Below are positions 15,929 through 22,921 of a stretch of 22,921 nt of DNA, in pieces. Both the position numbers and the translations under genes were made by a program. The DNA is taken from NCBI GenBank assembly GCA_964655245.1, contig CAZZLQ010000040.1, forward strand, positions 1 through 22,921, given 5' to 3'. The stretch is from JBEIHI01 sp964655245 (GTDB taxonomy: Bacteria; Bdellovibrionota; UBA2394). The notes beneath the pieces are model-generated. The model was not told where the DNA came from and did not search any database. It saw only the letters and a program-made list of their open reading frames with translations. Positions within the stretch are counted from its first letter, which is position 1. Every line of letters starts with the position of its first letter.

Positions 15929-17161
15929 ATGAAAGCTCGAAACTTCAAAAATGCAATCGCTCTCTCAGTGATCACTGCGATTCTCGTTGGTTGTAGCGGA
16001 GGTGCGACGGAAACAGCGCCCATACCGACGATTCCTCGAGCCAGTTCAGGTCCGTCGACCACTAACCCGAGTCCCGTCTCTCCAATGATTGGAAGCGGTC
16101 CTATCACAGTCGGAATGAGTGGGAATGAAACGATTGATGATGTGAACACCAAACTTGACGGCATCATTAACAAACAAAATGCTCAAGACGCCAAGCTCGA
16201 TGCAGCCGCGAACAAACTCAATGAAATCAACAAAAACGCCTCCGATGCTTCCAGCAACTCAAACTGGGCCAAATGGTTAGGCGTCGCTGCCGTTTCGATG
16301 CTCGCTGTTCCGATGATTTACAATGGTATCCAAAACTATCAAGCCACAGGCGATGTGGGTAAAGCCCTCGGTGCGACTGTGACTAACTCTGATACCGAAG
16401 TGAATGATCTCAATATGAAAAAACGTTCTGACGCTGCTGGCTCTCGAACCATCGGAGCAACCACCGCAGCTGTGAACGCTGGAACCGGCGCGGTCCTGAC
16501 TCAAGGCGCTGCAACTCAAGGCCTTGTCAATAGCACATCCAACAGGACCGACAATGGAATCCGGGCTGGATTTGGAGCGACTGCCGAAAGTTTAAACAAC
16601 GTCCAATCCAAGGTCGACGCTCAATCGAAAGACATTGAAGCTGTAAGATTGGGAATGAATGCGATGAACCAAAAACTTCAATCTCAAATCTCTGATGTCC
16701 AACGAGCTCAGAAAAATGCCAAAGAAACCCTCGAAGTAATCAAGAATTCCTCAGTAAAAAATGAGCAAGAACTTGCTTCACTCAAAACCAAAGCAACAGA
16801 CGCAAATACCCAACTTGAAACTGCAGTGAAGACTTTGGAAGCTCAACAGAAAGCACTCGCTGATCTGAAGGCCAAAGCAGACCAGCTTCCCAATTCTGAG
16901 CAATCAGCTCAAATGCGGGCCCAGCTTGATGCCGCTGCTCAGGCCAACCAAAAAGCTTTTGATGATATCAAATCTCAGCAAGCTGAGATGAAAACAGCTA
17001 TCGAAGGATTGAAAGCCTCAGCTCCGACCATTGTTGTGGTCCCTCAATCCACTGGAACTCAGGCTGCCTCTTCACCGGCTGCAAATACTCCAGAAGCTTC
17101 TCCGATTGATCCTAAGCAGCTGGCACCCGTGTCCGACACTCAGGCAATGGCCGCACCTTGA
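15929..17161 (+). CDS. Lipoprotein with membrane segment and long coiled coil
   Basis: 410 residues; family not recognised. The signal peptide ends in a lipobox (ILVGC, lipidated C22). Ser at +2 suggests outer-membrane sorting by the E. coli rule, which may not hold here. A Pro/Ser/Thr linker (30-60) and a short helical segment (68-105) precede a hydrophobic stretch WLGVAAVSMLAVPMIYNGI (116-134) long enough to span or insert in a membrane. An Ala/Gly/Thr-rich region (150-215) and a long heptad-like coiled coil rich in Gln, Ala and Lys (about 218-365) follow; the tail (366-410) is Pro/Ala/Ser-rich and disordered. GAGGAGG five nt before ATG 15929 fixes the start. Single-gene unit with its own sigma54-type promoter and terminator. 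A scaffold or spacer role at the envelope is inference. Confidence 0.85.
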   Translation: MKARNFKNAIALSVITAILVGCSGGATETAPIPTIPRASSGPSTTNPSPVSPMIGSGPITVGMSGNETIDDVNTKLDGIINKQNAQDAKLDAAANKLNEINKNASDASSNSNWAKWLGVAAVSMLAVPMIYNGIQNYQATGDVGKALGATVTNSDTEVNDLNMKKRSDAAGSRTIGATTAAVNAGTGAVLTQGAATQGLVNSTSNRTDNGIRAGFGATAESLNNVQSKVDAQSKDIEAVRLGMNAMNQKLQSQISDVQRAQKNAKETLEVIKNSSVKNEQELASLKTKATDANTQLETAVKTLEAQQKALADLKAKADQLPNSEQSAQMRAQLDAAAQANQKAFDDIKSQQAEMKTAIEGLKASAPTIVVVPQSTGTQAASSPAANTPEASPIDPKQLAPVSDTQAMAAP

Positions 17162-17190
17162 GACCTAAAATAAATGAAATGAATTCCGAA

Positions 17191-17223
17191 GCCCTCACTC
17201 TTTGAGTGAGGGCTTTTGATTTT
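17191..17223 (+). terminator. Intrinsic terminator of the coiled-coil lipoprotein gene
   Basis: A perfect 10-bp stem (GCCCTCACTC / GAGTGAGGGC) with a TTT loop is followed by TTTTGATTTTTT. The T tract is only on the plus-strand side, so it serves the lipoprotein gene rather than the convergent coaE. Confidence 0.95.
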
Positions 17224-17226
17224 TTA

Positions 17227-17787
17227 CTACTTCGTTTTTGAAAGAAGTTTAAGAGACTTCAAAAACTCAGACAAAGCCTTCACTTGTTTTTTGAGCTGCT
17301 TCTTCTCAAGATTGACCAAGACAAAGTCTGAACGTTGATTTTTCTCAAATGCAGGTATTTGCCTCTGATCCAGAAACTCAAACAGCTTCTTGGACATTCC
17401 CCTCCTTTGAACTCTTCGCAACCGATCGGAGCGAGGAGCAAAAACAGCGATCGTCAAATCAAAGCAACGCTCAAACTTGGCTTCAAACAACAGAGGCACT
17501 TCAACAACAGAATTCCTTTTGGCCTTCTTGTGAAAGGCCAAAACTTTTCGCTTCACCAGGGGATGAATCCACTTCTCAAGACGTTTCATCCCAGCCTCAG
17601 AGCTTCCAAACTTCTTAAGGATCCAATCCTTGGTGATCTTCTTCTCCTGGTAGATCTCGGCTACCACGGCATCAGCCGAAAGAACGGACCAGCCCTCTTT
17701 CTTAAAGACCTTCAGAACCGTGGACTTTCCAGACGCCAAGGAACCCGTAAGCCCCACTCGAATGGGCTTTCCATGTCGCAGCCTCAC
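17227..17787 (-). CDS. coaE: Dephospho-CoA kinase
   Basis: Phosphorylates dephospho-CoA at the ribose 3'-OH, the last step of coenzyme A synthesis; cytosolic. The P-loop GLTGSLASGKST sits at 12-23, followed by SADA (37-40, substrate aspartate), IHP (74-76), VPLLFE (97-102) and a C-terminal DFVLVN segment. At 186 residues it is slightly shorter than typical CoaE. The GTG at 17787 is chosen because GAGGGG lies six nt upstream; an ATG at 17805 is in frame, would add six residues and has no ribosome-binding site. It is flanked on both sides by plus-strand lipoprotein genes. Confidence 0.93.
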   Translation of the reverse strand: MRLRHGKPIRVGLTGSLASGKSTVLKVFKKEGWSVLSADAVVAEIYQEKKITKDWILKKFGSSEAGMKRLEKWIHPLVKRKVLAFHKKAKRNSVVEVPLLFEAKFERCFDLTIAVFAPRSDRLRRVQRRGMSKKLFEFLDQRQIPAFEKNQRSDFVLVNLEKKQLKKQVKALSEFLKSLKLLSKTK

Positions 17788-17847
17788 TTCAAACCCCTCT
17801 AACATATCGAAATCATACCGATTTTTAAGGCCTTAGGCCACTTTCTC

Positions 17848-17864
17848 CTGGCATAGCGATTGCA
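17848..17864 (+). promoter_or_regulatory. sigma54 (-24/-12) promoter for the 163-residue lipoprotein gene
   Basis: CTGGCATA then GCGA then TTGCA matches YTGGCAYR-N4-TTGCA at every conserved position, with GG (17850-17851) and GC (17862-17863) 12 nt apart. The predicted start is near 17875, 20 nt before the ATG and just before the AAGGAGAG ribosome-binding site. It is the best sigma54 match in the window. Confidence 0.8.
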
Positions 17865-17894
17865 AGTTTAAGTCCTTAGAAAAAGGAGAGATTC

Positions 17895-18386
17895 ATGCGC
17901 CCATCAATTCGTCGACTACCCTTTCACCTCGGAATCCTTGCCAGCCTCAGTTTACTGTTGGCCGGATGCGGAGAAGCCTTCGTCGGAACTTATCAAGGCC
18001 GCGTGAAACTAACCAACAGCTGCGACGGACAAGATCAAAGTCCGTATCGAGTCACAGTCAGAGCTCAAGTCGCTGGGGACTCTATGGAATTAACTATCGT
18101 TGAATTCGTCTCCGAATCCAATAACAGCGCCGGAACCGTTGGCGCTCGACTGACGCAAGTTCAAGCGGGCATGAGCCTCGCCAATGACACAACCTTTGGT
18201 GTCGAGAATCAGCCCTTCTCCAATGTTCCTGAATATAGCGTGAGTGTCGTTGGCGTTATCGCTCAGACACGCGACCAAATTGATAACTTACAAGTGACAC
18301 TCAATCTCCTCACCAGCGCTGGCTCTCCCTGCAAGGATCAATTCACCAACGCTGGTTTTGGACCACTGACGCTCAAAGATCGTTAA
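17895..18386 (+). CDS. Small lipoprotein of unknown function
   Basis: 163 residues. The type II signal peptide (RRLPFHLGILASLSLLLAGC) has a clear lipobox LLAGC with lipidated C25; Gly at +2 suggests outer-membrane sorting by the E. coli rule. The mature part alternates polar and hydrophobic residues, consistent with a beta-sandwich. Two further cysteines, C43 and about C146, could form a disulfide. No family recognised. AAGGAGAG upstream supports ATG 17895. It is transcribed from a near-perfect sigma54 promoter. Its stop overlaps the convergent citrate synthase stop by 4 nt, so no separate terminator exists between them. Confidence 0.85.
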   Translation: MRPSIRRLPFHLGILASLSLLLAGCGEAFVGTYQGRVKLTNSCDGQDQSPYRVTVRAQVAGDSMELTIVEFVSESNNSAGTVGARLTQVQAGMSLANDTTFGVENQPFSNVPEYSVSVVGVIAQTRDQIDNLQVTLNLLTSAGSPCKDQFTNAGFGPLTLKDR

Positions 18387-19516
18387 GATCGTTTGGCCAA
18401 AGGAACGTAAGAAGCCTCAGTCACACCTTCGTACTCAGCTCGAGGTCTTAAGAGTCGGTTGTTTGACAACTGCTCCACCACATGAGCCGTCCAACCAGCC
18501 ATTCGGCTGATCGCGAAAATCGGGGTGTAAACGTCAAAGGGAATTCCCAAAACGTAATAGACCGACGCTGAATAGAAATCCACATTGGGCAGCAAAGTCT
18601 TCTTAGTCCGAACATAGTCCTCCACTTTGAGAGACATTTCGTACCACTTCATCTGACCTTTCTCACGACCCAAAGTCTCAGACATCTTTCTAAGCTCAAT
18701 CGCTCGAGGATCTCCATTCTTGTAGACTCGATGTCCGAAGCCCATGATCCGCTCTTTGCGAGCAAAGGCTTCATCCAACCACTTATCCACATTCGAAGGC
18801 TCACCAATCTTCAAAAGCATTTCCATGACCTTGGTGTTGGCCCCCCCGTGAAGAGGACCTTTCAAAGTTCCGATAGCTGAGGTGATCGCCGAGTGCATGT
18901 CCGTCAACGTTGAAGCGGTAACTCGCGCACAAAAAGTTGAAGCATTAAACTCATGATCGGCGTGCAGAACCAAGGCCTGATCAAAGGCTCTTACTTCAGT
19001 GGCCGTCGCTTCTTTTCCTCGAAGCATATAAAGAAAATTCGCCGCAATACCTAAACCCTTCTTAGGATGAACGGGATCTCGTTGATTTCGAATATGCTCC
19101 CAAGCACAAACCAATGTGCCGATTTGAGCGGTTAATCGAAGAGCTTTTCGCTTGTTGGCTTCAATTGAGTTATCCTCGGCATCAGGATCATACAAACCCA
19201 TCAAAGAAACCGCTGTTCGCAAAACATCCATGAAGTTGGCTTTCTTGGGCAAACCCTGCAGGGCCTTGATCACAGGCTCAGGCAACGTCATGTGGGCTTC
19301 AATTTCCGCCTCAAAGGCGCTTAACTGCTGGGCTGTGGGCAATTTACCATTCCACAGCAGATAAACCGTCTCCACAAAGTTGGAGAGCTGGGCCAGCTCA
19401 TGAATATTGATGCCGCGGTAGCGAAGAACGCCATTGTCGATACTACAAATACTCGAAGGGGCTGCTACGATATCTTCCAGTCCATCTCCTGCGATTGCGC
19501 TTGCTTTTCCTGACAT
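18383..19516 (-). CDS. gltA: Citrate synthase
   Basis: Condenses acetyl-CoA and oxaloacetate to citrate, the entry to the TCA cycle. The 377-residue product is the short bacterial type (as in Bacillus CitZ) without the longer E. coli N-terminal domain. Catalytic residues are present: H223 in GPLHGGAN, H262 in MGFGHRVYKNGDPRA and D313 in NVDFYSASVY; LHADHEFNAST (184-194) is also conserved. A 2-methylcitrate synthase (PrpC) shares these motifs and cannot be excluded, but no prp genes are adjacent. AAGGAGAT at good spacing supports ATG 19516. It is divergent from mtgA with only 28 nt between start codons, so its promoter must extend into the mtgA coding region; a possible -10 CATAAT (19542-19547) overlaps the mtgA start. 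Confidence 0.94.
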   Translation of the reverse strand: MSGKASAIAGDGLEDIVAAPSSICSIDNGVLRYRGINIHELAQLSNFVETVYLLWNGKLPTAQQLSAFEAEIEAHMTLPEPVIKALQGLPKKANFMDVLRTAVSLMGLYDPDAEDNSIEANKRKALRLTAQIGTLVCAWEHIRNQRDPVHPKKGLGIAANFLYMLRGKEATATEVRAFDQALVLHADHEFNASTFCARVTASTLTDMHSAITSAIGTLKGPLHGGANTKVMEMLLKIGEPSNVDKWLDEAFARKERIMGFGHRVYKNGDPRAIELRKMSETLGREKGQMKWYEMSLKVEDYVRTKKTLLPNVDFYSASVYYVLGIPFDVYTPIFAISRMAGWTAHVVEQLSNNRLLRPRAEYEGVTEASYVPLAKRS

Positions 19517-19544
19517 TCTGAAATCTCCTTATCTTCTGAAGATT

Positions 19545-20321
19545 ATGCTCGCGCGGAATTCATCTCAAGTTCTCTTTTGGCGTCTTTTGATTCGCTGGAG
19601 CTTCGTCTGGGTCCTGGACGTGCTGTTTTTCGTGGTGGTTTATTTCGGGCTACTGCCCAATACCGGCCGCCTCGCTTCAGGAGATACGATTGATCGAGAG
19701 CTTTCGGGCGGCAAAGAAGTCGAATTTCGGCTCGATCCTCAAGGTAAATCTTACGTTCGCCTGAACGAGGTCTCTCGTTATTTGCGAGCCTCAGTGCTTG
19801 CACTTGAAGATGCTAAGTTTTACGAGCACCGAGGCTTTGATGTCGAGGAAATGATCAAAGCCCTTGAAGCCACCCTTCAAAAGGGCCGGCGCCTGAGGGG
19901 TGCAAGTACCATTTCTCAACAATTGGTGAAGAACCTCTACCTGACCCATGAGAGAAGCTTTCGAAGAAAGTTTCTCGAGGCCTTGATCACCATCAAAATG
20001 GAAAACACTCTCAGCAAAAATAAGATTCTCGAGATTTACCTCAACTCCATCGAATGGGGTCGCGGTCTCATGGGCATTAAAGATGCCTCTTATTATTATT
20101 TCAAAAAGCGGCCTCGAGACTTATCGGTGAAGGAAGCCGTCTTTTTGGCGGCGATCATCCCCAATCCCGCGCGCTTTGGGCGATTGGATGACAATCAAAC
20201 TCCGCGGCGCTTTGTTCGAAAGCAGATGGGAAAGGCACTACAATCACTCTATTATCAGGGACTCATCAGCTTGGATGATTTTCGAGACGCGCTCTTTAGA
20301 CCCTTGGAGCTCAATCCTTGA
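19545..20321 (+). CDS. mtgA: Monofunctional peptidoglycan glycosyltransferase
   Basis: Polymerises lipid II into glycan strands at the inner membrane, with no transpeptidase domain. 258 residues, near the E. coli MtgA length. One N-terminal transmembrane helix lies at about 12-36. GT51 motifs in order: EDAKFYEHRGFD (catalytic E88, H95), RGASTISQQLVKNLYL (118-133), KNKILEIYLNSIEWGRG (158-174) with E170, and the terminal AAIIPNPARF. ATG 19545 is preferred over the longer frame beginning inside the citrate synthase gene (19434), because the extra 37 residues precede the membrane anchor and overlap another gene. No clear ribosome-binding site is seen. The stop overlaps the start of the next gene. 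Confidence 0.94.
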   Translation: MLARNSSQVLFWRLLIRWSFVWVLDVLFFVVVYFGLLPNTGRLASGDTIDRELSGGKEVEFRLDPQGKSYVRLNEVSRYLRASVLALEDAKFYEHRGFDVEEMIKALEATLQKGRRLRGASTISQQLVKNLYLTHERSFRRKFLEALITIKMENTLSKNKILEIYLNSIEWGRGLMGIKDASYYYFKKRPRDLSVKEAVFLAAIIPNPARFGRLDDNQTPRRFVRKQMGKALQSLYYQGLISLDDFRDALFRPLELNP

Positions 20322-20737
20322 AGTTTGATTGGATTTTCGCCCGACCCGCTTACCTGCCCGGTCAAGGGCCTAAACCGCAACTGCCTGCCGCCACGGTTCC
20401 GGTCTCAGAAACCTCCTGGGCTTCCCATGAAATCTTTCAGTTAGGAATCCTGTGTCATCAACGCGGATACTTCTGGGAAGCTCATGAAATTCTTGAAAGT
20501 CTTTGGCATCTTCAGTCGGGGACCATCAAAGACTTTGTCCAGATTCTCATTCAACGTTCGGCGGCTGATCTCAAGATTCAGCAAAAGGATGAGCAAGCCG
20601 CATATCGATTGCGAACCTCAGCGCTCACAAAGCTCAAGTCGATACCAAATCATCAGACAACTTTTCTCGGGCTTGATCTAAAAGACCTAGCAAGGGAGTT
20701 AGAATCAAAGACTCAGGGAGAGGCCCGTTCGACGTGA
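20318..20737 (+). CDS. DUF309-family protein
   Basis: 139 residues. The core GYFWEAHEILESLWHLQSG (50-68) followed by FVQILIQRSAADLK matches the DUF309 pattern of an EAHE/LE..W helix and a helix containing an LIQ.AA-type segment. The family is small and all-helical with conserved Glu and His (E54, H56, E57) suggestive of metal binding, but its function is not established. The TTG start overlaps the mtgA stop (TTGA), with GGAG about eight nt upstream, indicating translational coupling to peptidoglycan synthesis. The first 30 residues are a Pro-rich extension before the domain. Confidence 0.8.
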   Translation: MKFDWIFARPAYLPGQGPKPQLPAATVPVSETSWASHEIFQLGILCHQRGYFWEAHEILESLWHLQSGTIKDFVQILIQRSAADLKIQQKDEQAAYRLRTSALTKLKSIPNHQTTFLGLDLKDLARELESKTQGEARST

Positions 20738-20768
20738 GACCCCGGGTATTGGTTGGTTCGACTCGCTA

Positions 20769-20786
20769 TGAGATCAAAAGATCTCA
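20769..20786. repeat. Short perfect hairpin between convergent genes
   Basis: TGAGATC-AAAA-GATCTCA is a 7-bp perfect stem in the 69-nt gap between the stops of the DUF309 gene and the exported membrane protein gene. It lacks a U tract on either strand, so a terminator role is uncertain. Confidence 0.4.
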
Positions 20787-20806
20787 CATCGCGACTGACC
20801 CCTCCC

Positions 20807-22381
20807 TCAATTGCTTTCTGAAACCATGAAGGCTCTTTGGAAAGCAAGAAAGTCATCAAAATCTTTTTGCACGCGCTCTCGCGTGGCATCCAAAACCATT
20901 GAGTAGTAAGTGCGCTTGGGATCCGCCTGAAAGAAGCGAGCACTCAATCTCTGAATATCTTCAGGGCTCTTGTTTTCTTTCACCCACTGATCAATCTGAG
21001 CAGCAAAGCTTATCTGTGGTTGGGTAACTTGATTCAGGGTCTCATCCACGATTCCAAGAACATTGGTGTAGTTGCCCTGCATGTCGGAAGCTAAGCTCGC
21101 AGTTTCAGGATGAGCCATCCACTTTTGCATTTGAAGACTGACGAGCAAATCTCGCACTCCAATCAATCGCTCAATGTCATCGTTCAGATCCACTCCGCTA
21201 GCGACATAACTCGCTAAACCACCCACACTCTCGGGTGGATAATCGAGATTCGAGATCCCCCGTGCGATGGTTTGCTCGATCTCCTTGAGACGAGCCGTCT
21301 GCCGAGCAATCTTCCAATCCAAAAGTCCGGCATTGAAATATTCCTTCCACGAATCCGGCATCATCTGGATCAATACGCCTAAGCCAATTGATCCGGCCAC
21401 CGGTGCAACTCTTTGGGCCCAAACATTTTTTGGAAACTTGGTCATGGCGATATAATTTCCAAGTTGAGCTCCCACATAGAGACCTACGTTCATCGCAATA
21501 AACTCAAAAGTCATGATTCGATGATTCCAAACGGAATCAAGCACTCGCTTCTGAAGATTCTTATCAAGCACCGAGTAATAGAGCAGATTGAGAGCCACAC
21601 GCTTTTTGACATGCATGGGTGATGACAAGAAATCAGTCATTTTGTGAGCTTCGGGGATGTTTCGGGTTGCGATCTTCCAAAACTGAGAAAATGTTTCGTA
21701 TCCAGCACTCACCGAAAAGCTGTAGGTAAACCCATTGACGATATTGCCAACAACCTTGAGCGCTTCTTTCTGTCTGAGAGGCTCCATCATGGAAGGAGCC
21801 AATTTATCGAGACCGCGTCCAAGCATGCTGACGAGAGATTTGCCCCCACGTTGACCCATGGATCCCGAGACAGTTCCGATGAGTCCGGCATAGAAATCCG
21901 TCGAGTTCAGCAAAAACAAAATACTATCGACATCAACCGACCCTGTTTCCTTGAGTGACATCGCCGCTAGGGTCACGCCCGCCGCAATCACTGCCGCAAT
22001 AGGATTTGTTTGATAGGGAAAAATTCCTTGAGTGACCAAAGGACTCATGGGTTGAGCCACTGAATCCTCTGCAGCGTTCGACTTAAACTGGGTCGAAGGC
22101 AAAACCCCCATAGACGACTGAAAACCCAAGACGGCGGGGGCAATGGTCATTCCACCGGTGATAGCTCCTGTGAAAGTTTCAGACACAGAGGTCGGGGGCT
22201 CATTCGCAGAACTTCTGAGCGAAGACACTTCTTGAATTTCCTCGGGGGAGGACATCGTCACTCTGATTTGCTGCGAATGATCCCCTAGCTCCGTTCCACC
22301 CGCAGCTACTGGCATGACGCACAAAGCCGCGAGCAAAAGACCCATCATGAAACGAACATGACGTTCATTGTTCAGTCTCAT
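20807..22381 (-). CDS. Large exported/membrane protein of unknown function
   Basis: 524 residues from ATG 22381, which gives a good Sec signal (RHVRFMMGLLLAALCVMPVAA). Several hydrophobic segments follow: GGMTIAPAVLGF, PIAAVIAAGVTLAAMSL, FIAMNVGLYVGAQLGNYIAM and APVAGSIGLGVLIQMM. The last third is charged and helical (IARQTARLKEIEQTIARGI onward). Family not recognised. The start is ambiguous. The frame is open to a TTG at 22510, which has GGAGG about four nt upstream, but that adds 43 residues and buries the signal; ATG 22381 has the better N-terminus yet only AGG directly abutting it. Divergent from a probable beta-barrel gene. A multi-pass or periplasmic inner-membrane protein is the likely class. 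Confidence 0.75.
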   Translation of the reverse strand: MRLNNERHVRFMMGLLLAALCVMPVAAGGTELGDHSQQIRVTMSSPEEIQEVSSLRSSANEPPTSVSETFTGAITGGMTIAPAVLGFQSSMGVLPSTQFKSNAAEDSVAQPMSPLVTQGIFPYQTNPIAAVIAAGVTLAAMSLKETGSVDVDSILFLLNSTDFYAGLIGTVSGSMGQRGGKSLVSMLGRGLDKLAPSMMEPLRQKEALKVVGNIVNGFTYSFSVSAGYETFSQFWKIATRNIPEAHKMTDFLSSPMHVKKRVALNLLYYSVLDKNLQKRVLDSVWNHRIMTFEFIAMNVGLYVGAQLGNYIAMTKFPKNVWAQRVAPVAGSIGLGVLIQMMPDSWKEYFNAGLLDWKIARQTARLKEIEQTIARGISNLDYPPESVGGLASYVASGVDLNDDIERLIGVRDLLVSLQMQKWMAHPETASLASDMQGNYTNVLGIVDETLNQVTQPQISFAAQIDQWVKENKSPEDIQRLSARFFQADPKRTYYSMVLDATRERVQKDFDDFLAFQRAFMVSESN

Positions 22382-22575
22382 CCTGTCAAAACGACAACAA
22401 CGCATAAACGATAGGCTCGATAGACCTGACAAGACTGTGTCCAAGCTACCTTGAATCTTCAAGACAGCCTCCGATGGGAACTTAAAACAATAGCGAGTAA
22501 TCAGAATCAACCCTCCTCCGATCTGACACTGAAAGTTTAGAGTTGCGTCAAAGAGGGGGTCAATGTTTTTATGAC

Positions 22576-22921
22576 ATGATGCAGAAAAAGATTATTTTAA
22601 CCCTGGTGTTATCGTTTTCAACCTTTGCGGTTCAAGCTCAAACGAAGCGAACCGACGGCCCTCCGGGTACGGAGTATGGCGATTTTAGTGATTGGGATGG
22701 AACCTCTCAGATAGGCCTTCACATTGGAGCTATGTCTGATCAAAATACGGACGAAACGAGCTTAACTCTGGGTGTGGATTTCGATTACCGGCCCACCGAT
22801 ATTTTTGGAATTCGAGCAAGCTTCGAACAAGGAATTCAAAATCCCAAGCATTCCCTCTTCCTTCTCACTCCTTTGATCCACAGCGAGTACTCGAATATGC
22901 ATTGGTACTTTAACTTCGGGC
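22576..22921 (+). CDS. Exported, probable outer-membrane beta-barrel protein, 3' end outside window
   Basis: 115 codons visible, cut by the right edge. The Sec signal MMQKKIILTLVLSFSTFA with probable cleavage after VQA is followed by alternating polar/hydrophobic, aromatic-rich strands (LTLGVDFDYRPT, FGIRASFEQGIQ, MHWYFNFG) typical of porin-like barrels. Either of two adjacent ATGs (22576, 22579) may be used. The purine-rich AGAGGGGG is too far upstream for normal spacing and is better placed for a three-codon ORF (22563-22574) that ends just before this start. Family not identified. Confidence 0.75.
   Translation, partial: MMQKKIILTLVLSFSTFAVQAQTKRTDGPPGTEYGDFSDWDGTSQIGLHIGAMSDQNTDETSLTLGVDFDYRPTDIFGIRASFEQGIQNPKHSLFLLTPLIHSEYSNMHWYFNFG

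Noticed and set aside
15693..15932. 79-codon open frame between the Gly-rich protein and the lipoprotein
   Set aside because: No ribosome-binding site, begins inside the terminator T tract and covers the sigma54 promoter and leader of the next gene.

Overview
The window looks like a chromosomal segment of a Gram-negative bacterium, roughly half GC and densely packed. It contains core housekeeping genes, several signal-peptide or lipobox proteins, and at least three convincing sigma54 (-24/-12) promoters. The mix resembles Bdellovibrionota or a related deltaproteobacterial-type lineage. That placement is inference from gene content; there is no rRNA or tRNA here to test it. I see no plasmid, phage, CRISPR or complete mobile element.

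Layout. (1) 1-3323, minus: most of dnaE, cut by the left edge. (2) 3441-5336, plus: a homocysteine S-methyltransferase/methylenetetrahydrofolate reductase fusion. Its 3' end overlaps that of a convergent exported protein of unknown function (5287-6246, minus). (3) 6433-7479, plus: a second unknown exported protein. (4) 7489-13022: a nucleoside-salvage block. deoC lies on the minus strand and is divergent from a plus-strand run deoB-deoA-punA-amidohydrolase. Together these can turn nucleosides into free bases, ribose/deoxyribose phosphates and central metabolites. The last gene runs into a REP-like palindromic repeat at 12971-13088. (5) 13181-18386: three exported or lipid-anchored proteins on the plus strand, each with its own sigma54-type promoter: a 790-residue Gly/Ser-rich protein with an EF-hand-like motif, a 410-residue coiled-coil lipoprotein and a 163-residue lipoprotein. 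coaE (minus) sits between the last two, and perfect intrinsic terminators follow the first two. (6) 18383-20737: a citrate synthase gene (minus) divergent from mtgA and a DUF309 gene (plus), which overlap by 4 nt. (7) 20807-22381 (or 22510), minus: a large unknown exported/membrane protein, divergent from the start of a probable outer-membrane beta-barrel gene that runs off the right edge.

The most distinctive part is 13.2-18.4 kb. Neighbouring, individually transcribed surface-type genes share sigma54 promoters, and two of them also share a leader layout: a hairpin starting about 5 nt after the predicted transcription start, followed by a GAGGAGG ribosome-binding site. This suggests a co-regulated, highly expressed envelope or extracellular module that I cannot match to a described system.
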